This document shows, in pieces, positions 33,625 to 43,107 of a stretch of 64,000 nucleotides of DNA. The notes below the pieces were generated by a model that made no database searches, was not told where the DNA came from, and saw nothing but the letters and a program-made list of their open reading frames with translations. Where the stretch lies: assembly GCA_015061955.1 (NCBI GenBank), contig SUVO01000014.1, positions 1 to 64,000 on the forward strand. Direction: 5' to 3'. The translations under genes were made by a program, and so were the position numbers. The stretch is from Verrucomicrobiaceae bacterium. Lineage in GTDB: Bacteria; Verrucomicrobiota; Verrucomicrobiia; Opitutales; Intestinicryptomonadaceae. Each line of letters opens with the position of its first letter. Position 1 is the first letter of the stretch.

Positions 33625-34383
33625 TTATATCAACATGAATATTGTAGATATAGTTGTAGATGCTATTACAAAAATTCTGTAAGCTTTGTCGGGCAAACGT
33701 TTTACAAACCATATTCCAATAACTGCTCCGATAAAAATAAAAGGAATACACATAGCATCAATCAATAAAGTTTGTTCCGATATGTTATCCCATGCAAAAA
33801 TCTGCAATGGAATTTTCGAGTAATTTATAGCTAAAAAGAACCACGCATTAGTACCAACAAAAGCAAGCTTATTCAAACGCATTGAAAGCAAATATACAGC
33901 CATAACTCCACCAGCTGCATTGCCAATCATAGTAGTAAAGCCTCCCATAATTCCAAATAAGGCACTATACCACCACTGTTGCAAGAAATCGCTCGACTTA
34001 TTTTTGCGAAACTCCGACCATATCATAGTTATAAGCCCCACAAAAATACATATTGCCATTAAGTGCTTGAAAGCCTGATGTGGTATAAATTTATCTACAA
34101 CAATCGCAATACCTAAGCCGACAAACGCTGCTGGCAGAAGTTTAAAAACATATTTCCATTGAGCAGATTGTCGGTAGTATATAACTGCAATTAAATCGGC
34201 AAAACACAGTACTGGTAATATTACACCTGTAGATTCCTTTGCACCAAAAGCCATAGCCATCAACGGGATAGAAATCATGGCAATTCCTTGAACACCTGTT
34301 TTCGCCATTCCCAATAAGACAGCACTCAAAAAAAGTGCAAACATCTGAAACGGAGAAGATAAAAATACAGAAACTTCATTCAT
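33625..34383 (-). CDS. TauE/SafE-family membrane permease
   Basis: 252 residues with about eight hydrophobic helices. GMAKTGVQGIAMISIPLMA in the first half and IMGGFTTMIGNAAGGVMAVYLL in the second are the two halves of the TauE/SafE repeat. The family exports sulfite, sulfoacetate or other organic anions. The true substrate is not shown by the sequence. It is single and divergent from the DUF362 gene. Confidence 0.85.
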   Translation of the reverse strand: MNEVSVFLSSPFQMFALFLSAVLLGMAKTGVQGIAMISIPLMAMAFGAKESTGVILPVLCFADLIAVIYYRQSAQWKYVFKLLPAAFVGLGIAIVVDKFIPHQAFKHLMAICIFVGLITMIWSEFRKNKSSDFLQQWWYSALFGIMGGFTTMIGNAAGGVMAVYLLSMRLNKLAFVGTNAWFFLAINYSKIPLQIFAWDNISEQTLLIDAMCIPFIFIGAVIGIWFVKRLPDKAYRIFVIASTTISTIFMLI

Positions 34384-34515
34384 AAAAAAAACATTCTCTT
34401 ATTAAAAAGAGAAATTGCGAGTTTTTTATAAAAAAACTTGAAAGAATTTTAACAATCAACCATACTTTTAACAGATAAAACAAAAACATAACGTTAAAAC
34501 TGGAAAGAATAAACT

Positions 34516-35460
34516 ATGCAAAGAAGACAGTTCCTAAAAACATCGGCTACAACAGCAATGGCTACAGCACTATTGCCAGAAAATGTTTTTGCCAATGCAA
34601 CAAAAACGTCAAAAACACCAGATCTCGTAGCCATATACGGAGCAACTGCAGTTGAAATGTTCGAGCGTGGTATTGCTGAAATGGGAGGTATGAAACGCTT
34701 TGTGTCTAAGGGGCAAACTGTTATAGTGAAACCAAACATAGGTTGGGATAAGCCACCAGAATGGGGATCAAATACAAATCCTGAACTCGTGGGCAGAGTA
34801 GTAAAGCACTGTTACGAAGCTGGTGCAAAGAAAGTGATTTGTTTCGATCACACCTGTGGAAACGACTGGGACAACCGATACAATATAAGTGGAATAAAAA
34901 AAGCCGTTGAAGACAATGGTGGTGAAATGGTTGCAGGCAACAACGAAGCTATGTATGTAGAACAAGATATTCCTAAAGGAGTAATTTTGAAAAAGACAAA
35001 AGTTCATCAGCTTGCAATAAATCCAGATGTATTTATAAATATCCCTGTTCTAAAACATCATAGTGGTGCAAAAATTACATGTGCTATGAAAAACTATATG
35101 GGCTGTGTTTGGGATAGAAGATGGTATCATAAAAACAATATGCCTCAGTGCGTTGCCGACTACGCAACATATCAAAAAACAACGCTCACAATTGTCGATG
35201 CATACAGAGTAATGCTCGATTATGGTCCGATTGGTAAATCGCCAGATTACGCACCAGTTGCAAAATATCAGATTATATCTACCGATATCGTAGCAGCCGA
35301 TGTTGCAGCAGTGCAAGTTTTTGCATCGGTAGCAAAGCAAGCTAAAGTGGGTACTCCATTTAAAATTAGCGATATTAAGTATATAGGAGCTGCCGAAAAA
35401 TTGGGCGTTGGAGTTACCGACTTGTCAAAATTGTCGGTAAAGAGGATTTCAATGGCGTAA
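34516..35460 (+). CDS. Tat-exported DUF362 protein
   Basis: 314 residues. MQRRQFLKTSATTAMATALL is a twin-arginine signal. The body matches DUF362: KGQTVIVKPNIGWDKPPEWGSNTNPELV, then FDHTCGNDWDNRYNISGI and PVLKHHSGAKITCAMKNYMGC. DUF362 proteins often carry, or lie beside, Fe-S ferredoxin domains; this one has none of its own. Fourteen bases after its stop begins a membrane polyferredoxin gene, so the pair probably forms one exported redox unit. The reaction is unknown. Confidence 0.85.
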   Translation: MQRRQFLKTSATTAMATALLPENVFANATKTSKTPDLVAIYGATAVEMFERGIAEMGGMKRFVSKGQTVIVKPNIGWDKPPEWGSNTNPELVGRVVKHCYEAGAKKVICFDHTCGNDWDNRYNISGIKKAVEDNGGEMVAGNNEAMYVEQDIPKGVILKKTKVHQLAINPDVFINIPVLKHHSGAKITCAMKNYMGCVWDRRWYHKNNMPQCVADYATYQKTTLTIVDAYRVMLDYGPIGKSPDYAPVAKYQIISTDIVAADVAAVQVFASVAKQAKVGTPFKISDIKYIGAAEKLGVGVTDLSKLSVKRISMA

Positions 35461-35473
35461 ATCTAAATTTTCT

Positions 35474-37192
35474 ATGTCAACTTTTCTAAAATATTTACGC
35501 AAGTTTCGCATTGCGATAGCTGTTGTTGTTTTCGCATTAATAACAGCACAGTTCCTTGATTTATACCATAGTTTGCCTCGTTCATACTATATGTATAATC
35601 CGATAAAAACGCAATTTACACCATCACTTTTAAAATGGCTGTCGACTGGTGCAATAGTTGCAGGATCAGCATTCTTGACGTTTTGCGTGTGTGCTTTAAT
35701 TTTCGGACGAGCCTACTGTGCAAGTTTTTGTGCATTCGGAATATTTATGGATATGATACGTTGGTGCGTTAAAAAAGTATCATCGTGGAAAATCTTTAAA
35801 AATACAAAACTTGGAAAGTTTGTAAAAAAAGCTACAACAATGAAAAACAGACCTGCACACAATGTTGTAAGAGTCTCGTTCTTAACGCTTGCAGTAGTTT
35901 TGATTGTAGGTGGTTGGAGTACATTATTAGGGCTTTTTGAACCATATTCGCTCTATGGTAAAATAATGGGTTCGGCTGTACATCCAGTTATAGCTGAAAT
36001 AACAAATCAGACAAGCGCCCTGCTCTATAAATTCGACATTTATGCAATAGAACCAATAAATGGTGATCCAACAATACCTCTTGCCTTGTTTGGATTGGCC
36101 CTTGCTATCTTATTTGCAATATCTGTTGTATCGGTATTACGAGGCAGAATTTTCTGCAATACGGTATGCCCTGTTGGCGCTTTACTTGGAATGTTATCTA
36201 AGTTATCTTTATTCACTTTAAAATTAGATAAGTCGAAATGCGTTTCTTGTGGAATATGCGAACGCAATTGTAAAAGTGAGTGTATAAACGCAAAAGATAA
36301 ACAATTAGATTTTTCAAAATGTGTGTTGTGTTTAAATTGTGCAAATAATTGTCCTAAAAACGCAATAAAATTCGGCGTTAACGATTGCTACACAAGAAAA
36401 CAAAGTAAGCAACAAACAGAAAACGCAAAAGTATCTGCCAAAAAGAATACAACAAATATGTCGCGACGGACTTTTCCACTTGCATTGAGTGCTTTGGCAA
36501 CAGCAATGTTAACAGGTGCAAAAAAAGATTCATCGGCGAAAAAATGCGATGCAAAAAATGTATCTGCATATGGTATAGAAGGAGAACGTCCTGATAAACG
36601 CCTAACTGCACCACCAGGAGCTAAAAGCTTAGAAAATTTCTTGGAAAACTGTACAGCGTGTCAGTTGTGTACGGCAGCATGTAAGGCTCAGATTTTAAAG
36701 CCATCTATTAGCGAGTGGGGATTGTCGCACTTCATGCAACCATATATGGATTTCAACGAAGGCTTTTGTCTGTACGAATGTCATAATTGCTCGAAAGCAT
36801 GCCCAACTGGCGCAATAAGTTTTGTATCGGGAAAGCAGAAACGTCAGATAAAAATTGGTACAGCAATATTTAAAGAAGACTTGTGTATTGTAAAAACCGA
36901 TGGTACCGACTGTGCAGCTTGTGGAGAACATTGCCCAGTACAAGCCATTGAAATGATTCCTTATGGCGATAAAAAAGATAGCCTTTACATACCACATATT
37001 CATCCCGATGTATGTATTGGATGTGGAGCCTGCGAAAGCATTTGCCCAGTACGTCCACATAGAGCTATTGTTGTTGAAGGTTTGGCAGTACACGTTCAAG
37101 CTAAGAAGTTCGATGAATCTATGCGTAAGCACAAAGCAAACCAAACTAAACCTGTTGAAATAAAGAAGAACGATAATCCGTTCCCATTCTAA
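35474..37192 (+). CDS. NapH-NapG-like fused membrane polyferredoxin
   Basis: 572 residues. The first 215 residues form four or five membrane helices with two cytoplasmic cysteine motifs (GRAYCASFCAFG and GRIFCNTVCPVG) as in NapH/NosR. Two 4Fe-4S motifs follow (CVSCGICERNCKSEC, CVLCLNCANNCPKNA). At residue 329 comes a second targeting-like signal, MSRRTFPLALSALATAML, and then four more Cys clusters (CTACQLCTAACK, CHNCSKACPTGA, CAACGEHCPVQA, CIGCGACESICP) laid out as in the Tat substrate NapG. So a quinol-oxidizing NapH part appears joined to a NapG part through an internal twin-arginine segment. It probably passes electrons to periplasmic partners such as the DUF362 protein. Confidence 0.85.
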   Translation: MSTFLKYLRKFRIAIAVVVFALITAQFLDLYHSLPRSYYMYNPIKTQFTPSLLKWLSTGAIVAGSAFLTFCVCALIFGRAYCASFCAFGIFMDMIRWCVKKVSSWKIFKNTKLGKFVKKATTMKNRPAHNVVRVSFLTLAVVLIVGGWSTLLGLFEPYSLYGKIMGSAVHPVIAEITNQTSALLYKFDIYAIEPINGDPTIPLALFGLALAILFAISVVSVLRGRIFCNTVCPVGALLGMLSKLSLFTLKLDKSKCVSCGICERNCKSECINAKDKQLDFSKCVLCLNCANNCPKNAIKFGVNDCYTRKQSKQQTENAKVSAKKNTTNMSRRTFPLALSALATAMLTGAKKDSSAKKCDAKNVSAYGIEGERPDKRLTAPPGAKSLENFLENCTACQLCTAACKAQILKPSISEWGLSHFMQPYMDFNEGFCLYECHNCSKACPTGAISFVSGKQKRQIKIGTAIFKEDLCIVKTDGTDCAACGEHCPVQAIEMIPYGDKKDSLYIPHIHPDVCIGCGACESICPVRPHRAIVVEGLAVHVQAKKFDESMRKHKANQTKPVEIKKNDNPFPF

Positions 37193-37212
37193 AAGAAATT
37201 TAATAAAAAAGT

Positions 37213-37243
37213 AAAAGGGTTGCTCTTAGAACAACCCTTTTTT
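37213..37243 (+). terminator. Intrinsic terminator
   Basis: AAAAGGGTTG and CAACCCTTTT close a hairpin with a 9-base interior, then T. It ends the DUF362-polyferredoxin operon. Confidence 0.8.
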
Positions 37244-37281
37244 AGTGAACTAAAATATTACTTAGCTTGTCGATAAACTAA

Positions 37282-39570
37282 TTAACGACGACGCTTTGCA
37301 TACTTTGCAGATAAATCTGCTATTGCTTTCTTTATAACTTCCAACTGTTTCTTATTCTTGGTTTCATTAGAAAGCTGTTTTAATGTTTCAAGCGAATTTG
37401 CATTCTTAAATTCTGCCAAAGCTTTTATTGCATCGGCTTGAAATCCTAAATAGTAAGCATCTTTGCACATTTCAACTGCTTCCTTAGTTGATGCAAGTGG
37501 TGCTAAACGTACCAACAAACGCTTTACACGTTTATCAGACTGCTTGTACAAAGCATTCACTTGAGCAAACATATTGTCTTTCCAACCATATTGAGCCGAT
37601 ACTACATAAGCTTTCAAAGCCGATGCCTTAAGAGCTTTATCGGTTTCTATTGGTAGAATTTTTGCTACTGCGTAGAACGAATCGGCATTGGCTGCAGCTG
37701 TTGCAAGTTTCAATACTAAAGCACGTTCTTCTGGAGTTTTTGATGAATAACCATCGAACAAATCTTTTGCGTATAATTCAAAATCTAAACGCTCTAAACA
37801 TACCAATATGAGTGCTTCTTGTGGTTTATCGGCTGTTTTTATAAGTTTCAAGAACTCTTTTACAAGGTCTTTAGATTTTATAGAAATCAAATACGATGCT
37901 ATATTTTTAATACCTGCAGTAGATAAATGCTTTGCACCCTTCAAGACTTTTGAAATATCGTTTTGTGTACCACACTTTGATACAGCATAAGCAATTGCAA
38001 CAGTCAAAGCTTCGTTTGTAGGAGCAAGCTTCAAGGCATCACTCAAATCGCCACCACGAGCACCTATTGTATATATCAAGCGTGCCTTACCATTAGCATC
38101 GAGATTTTCATATTTCAAATAAGATGGAATTGCTACCTTGGGATTATCAGCCAAAAGCTTCATCATACGAGCTTGTTCAAGCCAATTAGTTGGCAATGTT
38201 TTCGATTTACAACAACCACACATATGCTCCATTGTGTACACAACCTGTGGATTATAAAAACGATCTATTGCATCAGCCAAACGCATTTTTACACCATGAG
38301 CATCGGAGGCAACGGTAGCTATTTGTTCAAATTCTTTGCAGTTTTTCTTTGAAGAAATTTGTACTATACGCAACAACTCTGCAAGCACAGATTTATAGAA
38401 TGGAGTTCCAGCATTAGCCTTCAATTCTGCCATGATAAACGCTTCAACTTCAGCACAATATTGTTTGTCGAAATTATTTGAAGCAACGCCAAATAAAAGT
38501 TCATTTATAAGCTTATTATCTTTGCCATATGGAGTATTTCTGAGCAATTGAATTTGCTCAATAGTTGGAGCATCGCACATTGGTGCTTTAAATTCGCCCT
38601 TACGCATTGGAATAGATGTTGTGTCGGCATCTAAATCGCCACATACAAACTGAATCAAACGCATGCAAAGTTCTTGAAGTTGTGGATTTGAATAGTTGTT
38701 GTCGGCATGTCCAAAACCACTATATGCAACACGACCCTTTCCATAACTTTTAATCCATACCAACGCAAAATCTCCATCATCACGAACCTTAGGAGGTTCG
38801 ATGCGTGCTTTTTCACTAGGGATATAGCTCAATTCAGGAACTAAACGCACCAACACCCTACATTTTGAACGATCAAACGAGTCGCCAACCATATACATTT
38901 CATCTTGAAGCATAAACGCATTGTACTTCCAAATACCTTTTACAATAGGAGATTTTGGATCTTCAACAGCAAGCATATATTTGGGACCTTTGTAATACCA
39001 TGGATGACTTACAAAATTTCCACCAATCATCTTAGTGTAATCCAAATGCAACATATGTTCGTAATTGTAAGCATCAGGGGCTGCATGAATACCGAAAAGC
39101 CCACCACCATTCTTAACATACTCTATAACATAATCGCAATGCTTCTTCGATACATCTATAGCCTTTTTCTGTTCTTCTGGACTCATTTTTTTGTACTCGT
39201 GATTCCATGGACCAAAGCATGCACCAGTTGGGCTATTCAATACCAAAGCATCGTATTTCTTCAAGTTTTCTGGAGTAATATCGGCTGGATTATCGGTTAT
39301 TACAGTTTCCCAAGCACCGAGTTTTTCGCCCATATACTTCAGCACTTCATTAGCAGCCGGAATACCAGCAATATGTCTGTATCCGTTTGTTCGAGAATAC
39401 ACAAGCAACTTGCGAGTTTTCTTTGGTACAACTACAAGCTTTGAAGGTGTTGCCTTATGAAAAGAATCTAATTGTTCTTGTGGAAAAACCAAGTCGCGTT
39501 TCTTTGCAATACCAAACAAAACACCAGTAGCAACTAATGTAAAACAGAACGAAATTAAAAATTTCTTCAT
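37282..39570 (-). CDS. Secreted ThuA-domain protein with HEAT-like repeats
   Basis: 762 residues with a signal peptide or anchor (MKKFLISFCFTLVATGVLFG). Residues about 50-310 match the ThuA (trehalose-utilization) fold, a glutamine-amidotransferase-like domain: KLLVYSRTNGYRHIAGIPAA, YDALVLNSPTG, GGGLFGIHAAPDAYNYEH, GRVAYSGFGHADNNY. The typical Cys nucleophile of true amidotransferases is absent. Residues about 330-760 are helical repeats (HEAT/Arm-like), with one cysteine group (HMCGCCKSK). In related bacteria ThuA proteins accompany Gfo/Idh/MocA dehydrogenases in sugar breakdown, as here: the dehydrogenase gene ends 18 bases upstream. Confidence 0.82.
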   Translation of the reverse strand: MKKFLISFCFTLVATGVLFGIAKKRDLVFPQEQLDSFHKATPSKLVVVPKKTRKLLVYSRTNGYRHIAGIPAANEVLKYMGEKLGAWETVITDNPADITPENLKKYDALVLNSPTGACFGPWNHEYKKMSPEEQKKAIDVSKKHCDYVIEYVKNGGGLFGIHAAPDAYNYEHMLHLDYTKMIGGNFVSHPWYYKGPKYMLAVEDPKSPIVKGIWKYNAFMLQDEMYMVGDSFDRSKCRVLVRLVPELSYIPSEKARIEPPKVRDDGDFALVWIKSYGKGRVAYSGFGHADNNYSNPQLQELCMRLIQFVCGDLDADTTSIPMRKGEFKAPMCDAPTIEQIQLLRNTPYGKDNKLINELLFGVASNNFDKQYCAEVEAFIMAELKANAGTPFYKSVLAELLRIVQISSKKNCKEFEQIATVASDAHGVKMRLADAIDRFYNPQVVYTMEHMCGCCKSKTLPTNWLEQARMMKLLADNPKVAIPSYLKYENLDANGKARLIYTIGARGGDLSDALKLAPTNEALTVAIAYAVSKCGTQNDISKVLKGAKHLSTAGIKNIASYLISIKSKDLVKEFLKLIKTADKPQEALILVCLERLDFELYAKDLFDGYSSKTPEERALVLKLATAAANADSFYAVAKILPIETDKALKASALKAYVVSAQYGWKDNMFAQVNALYKQSDKRVKRLLVRLAPLASTKEAVEMCKDAYYLGFQADAIKALAEFKNANSLETLKQLSNETKNKKQLEVIKKAIADLSAKYAKRRR

Positions 39571-39588
39571 ATTATAAATCCTTTCAAA

Positions 39589-40953
39589 TTAGAAAATTTT
39601 GCTCCATTGTCCGCGATTTTTACGCCACATCAATGCTTGTGCTTCAGTATCGTTTACAAAAGTTGAGTTCTTCCAATCCCATTGGAGAGTTCTACCCAAA
39701 CGATGCGCAATTGTACCCATTATGCACATATTCGACGTACTTACACCAACTTCAACCGGACATATTGTCGGACGTCCCGATACAATACTATCGATAAAGT
39801 TGCGATGATGCCCCATAAAACCATTCACATATACCGATTCCTTGCCCGATGAAATTTTTGCCGACCTCAACGAAGGTTTACTTGCCCAAAAATAGCCTCT
39901 ACGACTTGCACATGCAACACCTTCCGAACCTATAAAAGTAACCATTGGATCTAAACGAGGAGCCCCAAGTTTTTTCAAATATTCGGTAGGTATTCCATAA
40001 TAAACTTTTACCCCATTTTCATATTCATAGAAAAGAGTGCGTTTGTCGTCTGGGAAATTTGGATTTTGCTCGGTATACGGACATATGTATTTTGGACCTT
40101 TTCCATCCATATCAAGCCCCCATTGAGCAATGTCGAAATGATGTGCGCCCCAGTCGCCCTGCATACCATTACCATAATCGTAGTGCCAACGCCATTCGCC
40201 CCATGGATACGCAAAAACGCCACGTTTTGGAGCTCTGACAAGTGGATGCAAAAAGTGATGTGTATAAGGACGCATTGGAGCCGGACCAATCCACATTTCC
40301 CAATCAAATGTCTTTGGTAATGCTTCTTCTTCCCAATTGTAGAAAGTTGGGAAACGCCATGGAACATTACAAAATACCGACTTTATCTCACCAAGCTTGC
40401 CACTTCGAGCAAGTTGAACAGCATTGCGAAATGAATCTTCACTGCGTTGTTGCGAACCTGTCTGGAAAATAATCCCCGAAGCCTGTACAGCTTTCTTAAC
40501 TTGCTCGCCTTCTTGAATTGTGAAAGTCAATGGTTTCTCGCAATAAACGTGCTTACCTGCACGCGCTGCCATTATCGACATTGTTGCGTGCCAGTGGTCT
40601 GGAGTTACAATGCTTACGGCATCGATAGATTTATCGTTTATAATGTTGCGAAAATCTTGATAAACTTTGATATCCGATGAACCAATGGTCTTTTTATAAA
40701 TACCATCAATCAAATTTTTTGCGTAATCTAAACGTTCGGTATCTACGTCTGAAACTGCGACAATTCTGCATTCGTTTATGCTTGAAAGAGGATTAACATG
40801 AGCCATTACCTGTTTACCAAAGCCGATAATTGCAACGTTTACTTTCTCGTTTGGAGAACCATTTGCAATCAAATCCTTTGTTATGAAAAACGATATCGAA
40901 GCTGCTAGCCCTGTTTTTTTGATAAAACTTCTTCTGGATAATTTGCTACTCAT
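39589..40953 (-). CDS. Tat-exported Gfo/Idh/MocA-family oxidoreductase, second copy
   Basis: 454 residues. LSRRSFIKKTGLAASISFFI is a twin-arginine signal. VNVAIIGFGKQ is the Rossmann turn, and HVYCEKPLTFTIQEG gives the conserved EKP motif. WHYDYGNGMQGDWGAHHFDIAQWGL is characteristic of the large secreted subgroup of these dehydrogenases found in Bacteroidetes and PVC bacteria, where a metal- or substrate-binding aspartate/histidine cluster follows the EKP domain. It is only distantly similar to the protein at 8560. First gene of a two-gene operon with the ThuA protein. Confidence 0.88.
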   Translation of the reverse strand: MSSKLSRRSFIKKTGLAASISFFITKDLIANGSPNEKVNVAIIGFGKQVMAHVNPLSSINECRIVAVSDVDTERLDYAKNLIDGIYKKTIGSSDIKVYQDFRNIINDKSIDAVSIVTPDHWHATMSIMAARAGKHVYCEKPLTFTIQEGEQVKKAVQASGIIFQTGSQQRSEDSFRNAVQLARSGKLGEIKSVFCNVPWRFPTFYNWEEEALPKTFDWEMWIGPAPMRPYTHHFLHPLVRAPKRGVFAYPWGEWRWHYDYGNGMQGDWGAHHFDIAQWGLDMDGKGPKYICPYTEQNPNFPDDKRTLFYEYENGVKVYYGIPTEYLKKLGAPRLDPMVTFIGSEGVACASRRGYFWASKPSLRSAKISSGKESVYVNGFMGHHRNFIDSIVSGRPTICPVEVGVSTSNMCIMGTIAHRLGRTLQWDWKNSTFVNDTEAQALMWRKNRGQWSKIF

Positions 40954-41106
40954 AATAAATAATTATACCATAACCTTTTAAGATTGTCTTCTACTATTTG
41001 ACACTGAAGGATATTTTAATAAAAATGAATAAATTCCCACAAGTTAAATAGAATAAGACGTAATTAAAATTACTCAATAATTTGCTATATAAGCAGAGAT
41101 TATCTT

Positions 41107-41298
41107 ATGGCAATGGTTATGTCTTTCCCCGATACACTGCGAATACGCAAGAACGATAAAGGTAAAGGTGAAATCGTAGAGCTTATTTTTGATGATAACA
41201 CAGAAACTTCTACTGGTGGAATTACTGGTGAAAGTATCGGTGAAATCACCAGTGAAAAAGAACTTTCACCACCCGATGATGACGAACCTCTCTTTTGA
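41107..41298 (+). CDS. Small acidic hypothetical protein
   Basis: A 63-residue protein, MAMVMSFPDTLRIRKNDKGK with an acidic, Gly/Glu/Thr-rich second half ending PPDDDEPLF. The middle contains a short repeated phrase (GGITGES, IGEITSE), and the DNA there holds the inverted pair ACTGGTGA/TCACCAGT. There is no signal peptide, membrane segment or known motif. It is bounded by its own terminator and an AT-rich leader. A small gene standing alone next to a nuclease-like gene could be an accessory or antidote, but this is a guess. Confidence 0.5.
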   Translation: MAMVMSFPDTLRIRKNDKGKGEIVELIFDDNTETSTGGITGESIGEITSEKELSPPDDDEPLF

Positions 41299-41318
41299 GA
41301 AATTAGATAATTAGATAT

Positions 41319-41358
41319 AAGATAGAGCGTGAGAACATCGTTTCTTTCGCTCTATCTT
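41319..41358. terminator. Bidirectional terminator
   Basis: AAGATAGAGCG (41319-41329) pairs with CGCTCTATCTT (41348-41358), with an inner AGAA/TTCT. It serves the small plus-strand gene and the convergent DUF4268 gene ending at 41364. Confidence 0.8.
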
Positions 41359-41363
41359 TATGA

Positions 41364-42314
41364 CTATTTTTGTTTAGAAAATTCCTTAAGTAGAGGTGTA
41401 AATACTTTCTTCATAAGTTGAAGTTTTGAAAGCAACCATTTAAACTCATTAGCTCTTTTTTCATTATCTTCTGACATTACTTCGTCTAAATTCAGAGAAA
41501 CTAATACGCGAGAAGCAACAGAAGCATCTACCCAATTACATTCGCCTAATGATTTTTCTATTTCATCTTTATGCGTCTTTAAGAAATTGAAAAATGGCTT
41601 GTTTTTAGGAATATAAAGTTCACAAGCTAACAACTCTTTTTGACTGTTTACTATAGCAGAAACATGAGCAATAGAACTTCCTATTGAAAATGTGTACCAA
41701 TGTTGAGGACGTGGGGTTTGACAAGAAAAAGAAGTTTTTTGAGCCTCGATATATTCTTTAAATTCAGTCCAAAATTTTAGTTGTTGTTGTTTCGTGTCTG
41801 TAAGCTCTTTTGATTCGTTATCAGCTTTTATTGCTTTTGCCCATTCATTTGGTTTTACAACTATATTAAATTGTGGTGCAGGTATTGAATCTCCAATTTG
41901 TAAAACTTGAATTTCTAACAAGAAAAATCCTACATTATCATCGCTATGCGCGTTGAGCCATTCTACTGCTTTTGCATGTTCTTCTTTTGCTTTACGGACA
42001 ATCCATATTGCGAGAGATGCATCGTGTCCAGCAGCATATGTGATAAGTTTGCCTAAGTGATCGTGATTTGTATCTTCAATTTGATTTTCAATTACAACAT
42101 TACTATTGGTATTTAAATCTTTTGCTAAAATATCTACATTGTAACGACCAACATTCGCTTCTGTTCTTATCAGTTCTAAATCAACACCAATAGTATCAGA
42201 TAAGAGTTTTAGGTTTTCTTCTTCGGCAAGCCAACGTGTAAAATCACTGGCTTCTTTTGACCAAATTTCGCGTAGATTTTTTATTATTTTAATTCGTCCT
42301 AATTTTTTAGTCAT
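41364..42314 (-). CDS. DUF4268 protein, PD-(D/E)XK nuclease-like
   Basis: 316 residues. Residues about 50-100 read VGRYNVDILAKDLNTNSNVVIENQIEDTNHDHLGKLITYAAGHDA. The D of VDILA and the E-N-Q of VIENQ stand where PD-(D/E)XK nucleases have their metal ligands, and 'tdHdHLGKliTYAaG' is the hallmark of this family. The C-terminal half is the DUF4268 domain (TEFKEYIEAQKTSFSCQTPRPQHWYTFSIG). The family is often found in accessory regions near restriction genes; a defence role is likely but unproven. It is alone, between a terminator and tRNA-Arg. Confidence 0.8.
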   Translation of the reverse strand: MTKKLGRIKIIKNLREIWSKEASDFTRWLAEEENLKLLSDTIGVDLELIRTEANVGRYNVDILAKDLNTNSNVVIENQIEDTNHDHLGKLITYAAGHDASLAIWIVRKAKEEHAKAVEWLNAHSDDNVGFFLLEIQVLQIGDSIPAPQFNIVVKPNEWAKAIKADNESKELTDTKQQQLKFWTEFKEYIEAQKTSFSCQTPRPQHWYTFSIGSSIAHVSAIVNSQKELLACELYIPKNKPFFNFLKTHKDEIEKSLGECNWVDASVASRVLVSLNLDEVMSEDNEKRANEFKWLLSKLQLMKKVFTPLLKEFSKQK

Positions 42315-42671
42315 AATAAAAACAATCTAAATATATTTGTTCTTAATGCAATATAAATCTAAATAAATGGGGGGCTATAAGGAATCTATTTAAACTGCAA
42401 TAGACAGCAGGGACGTCCGACAGACCTCCTTGTTCGAGCAATCGCTATTTTTCAAATGTCCCACCTTGAAAAGCTTTTTAGATACACGCAAAACGGTTAA
42501 AAATGGAAGTTTTATAGTTTTTTATTTAAGGTGAAAAGGTGGATTTTTGTTGCTGTTTCGTTGCAGTTTTTAACAGATTTTAGAGCTTTTATCAATAACT
42601 TACGAAATTCATCTTGTTTTTAAATTCAAATAAGTAAAATGGCAACAAAATAACAATCAAAAACTTACCAT
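42315..42671. other. Gene-free stretch beside tRNA-Arg
   Basis: No believable coding frame, RNA gene or terminator is seen in these 357 bases. It contains mixed AT-rich sequence with a short G+C-richer patch near 42400-42470. It borders the 3' end of tRNA-Arg, where integrated elements commonly sit, so it may be leftover element DNA. No repeat of the tRNA 3' end is visible in the window. Confidence 0.5.
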
Positions 42672-42743
42672 CGCCCCCACTGGGAATCGAACCCAGAACC
42701 TCAGTTTAGGAAACCGATGTTATATCCGTTTAACTATAGGGAC
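42672..42743 (-). tRNA. tRNA-Arg (CCT anticodon)
   Basis: 72 nt without CCA. Read on the minus strand it starts GTCCCTA and ends TGGGGGC-G; the acceptor pairs include G-T pairs. The anticodon stem TCGGT/ACTGA encloses TTCCTAA, giving CCT (codon AGG). The T-arm has GGTTCGATTCC. The two other tRNAs in this window encode CCA, while this one does not. Confidence 0.88.
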
Positions 42744-42831
42744 AGGTAAAAATACAATATACTCATAGTAAAAAGAACGTTGCAGAAAAAAGCAATTGAA
42801 AACGTACGTTTATGCTCATTTCGGTTCAATA

Positions 42832-43107
42832 TTAAAATGCGATTGCTTCTTTTTCTCGTGCGAGACCATTGTAGTGTTGTTTTAAAACGTCAACAGCGTG
42901 TCCCATTTGTTCTGCGGTAAGATAGGCGTTTTTGGTTAGAGCAAGATAGTATGTGGCGGCAGAGTGTCGTAGTCCGTTGTTTACCCACTTTATATTATTG
43001 GCTTTTCTGAAATCATCAAAACGTTTATAGAAGTTTTTTTCTATAACAAGGTCGGTTGTTTTCAGATGTTCTTTGTATGGAGACAACCACTTGGCTGGTT
43101 TATTGCA
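42832..43107 (-). pseudogene. C-terminal remnant of a tyrosine recombinase (integrase)
   Basis: About 92 codons open from 43107 to the stop at 42832. The motifs GLRHSAATYYLAL, GHAVDVL and KQHYNG supply the arginine, the histidine and the nucleophilic tyrosine of the integrase C-terminal box. The N-terminal DNA-binding domains and the first catalytic arginine are missing; upstream there is a stop, then unrelated sequence leading into the next gene. It is 90 bp from tRNA-Arg, a common integration site, so it is probably what remains of a lost prophage or island. Confidence 0.75.
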
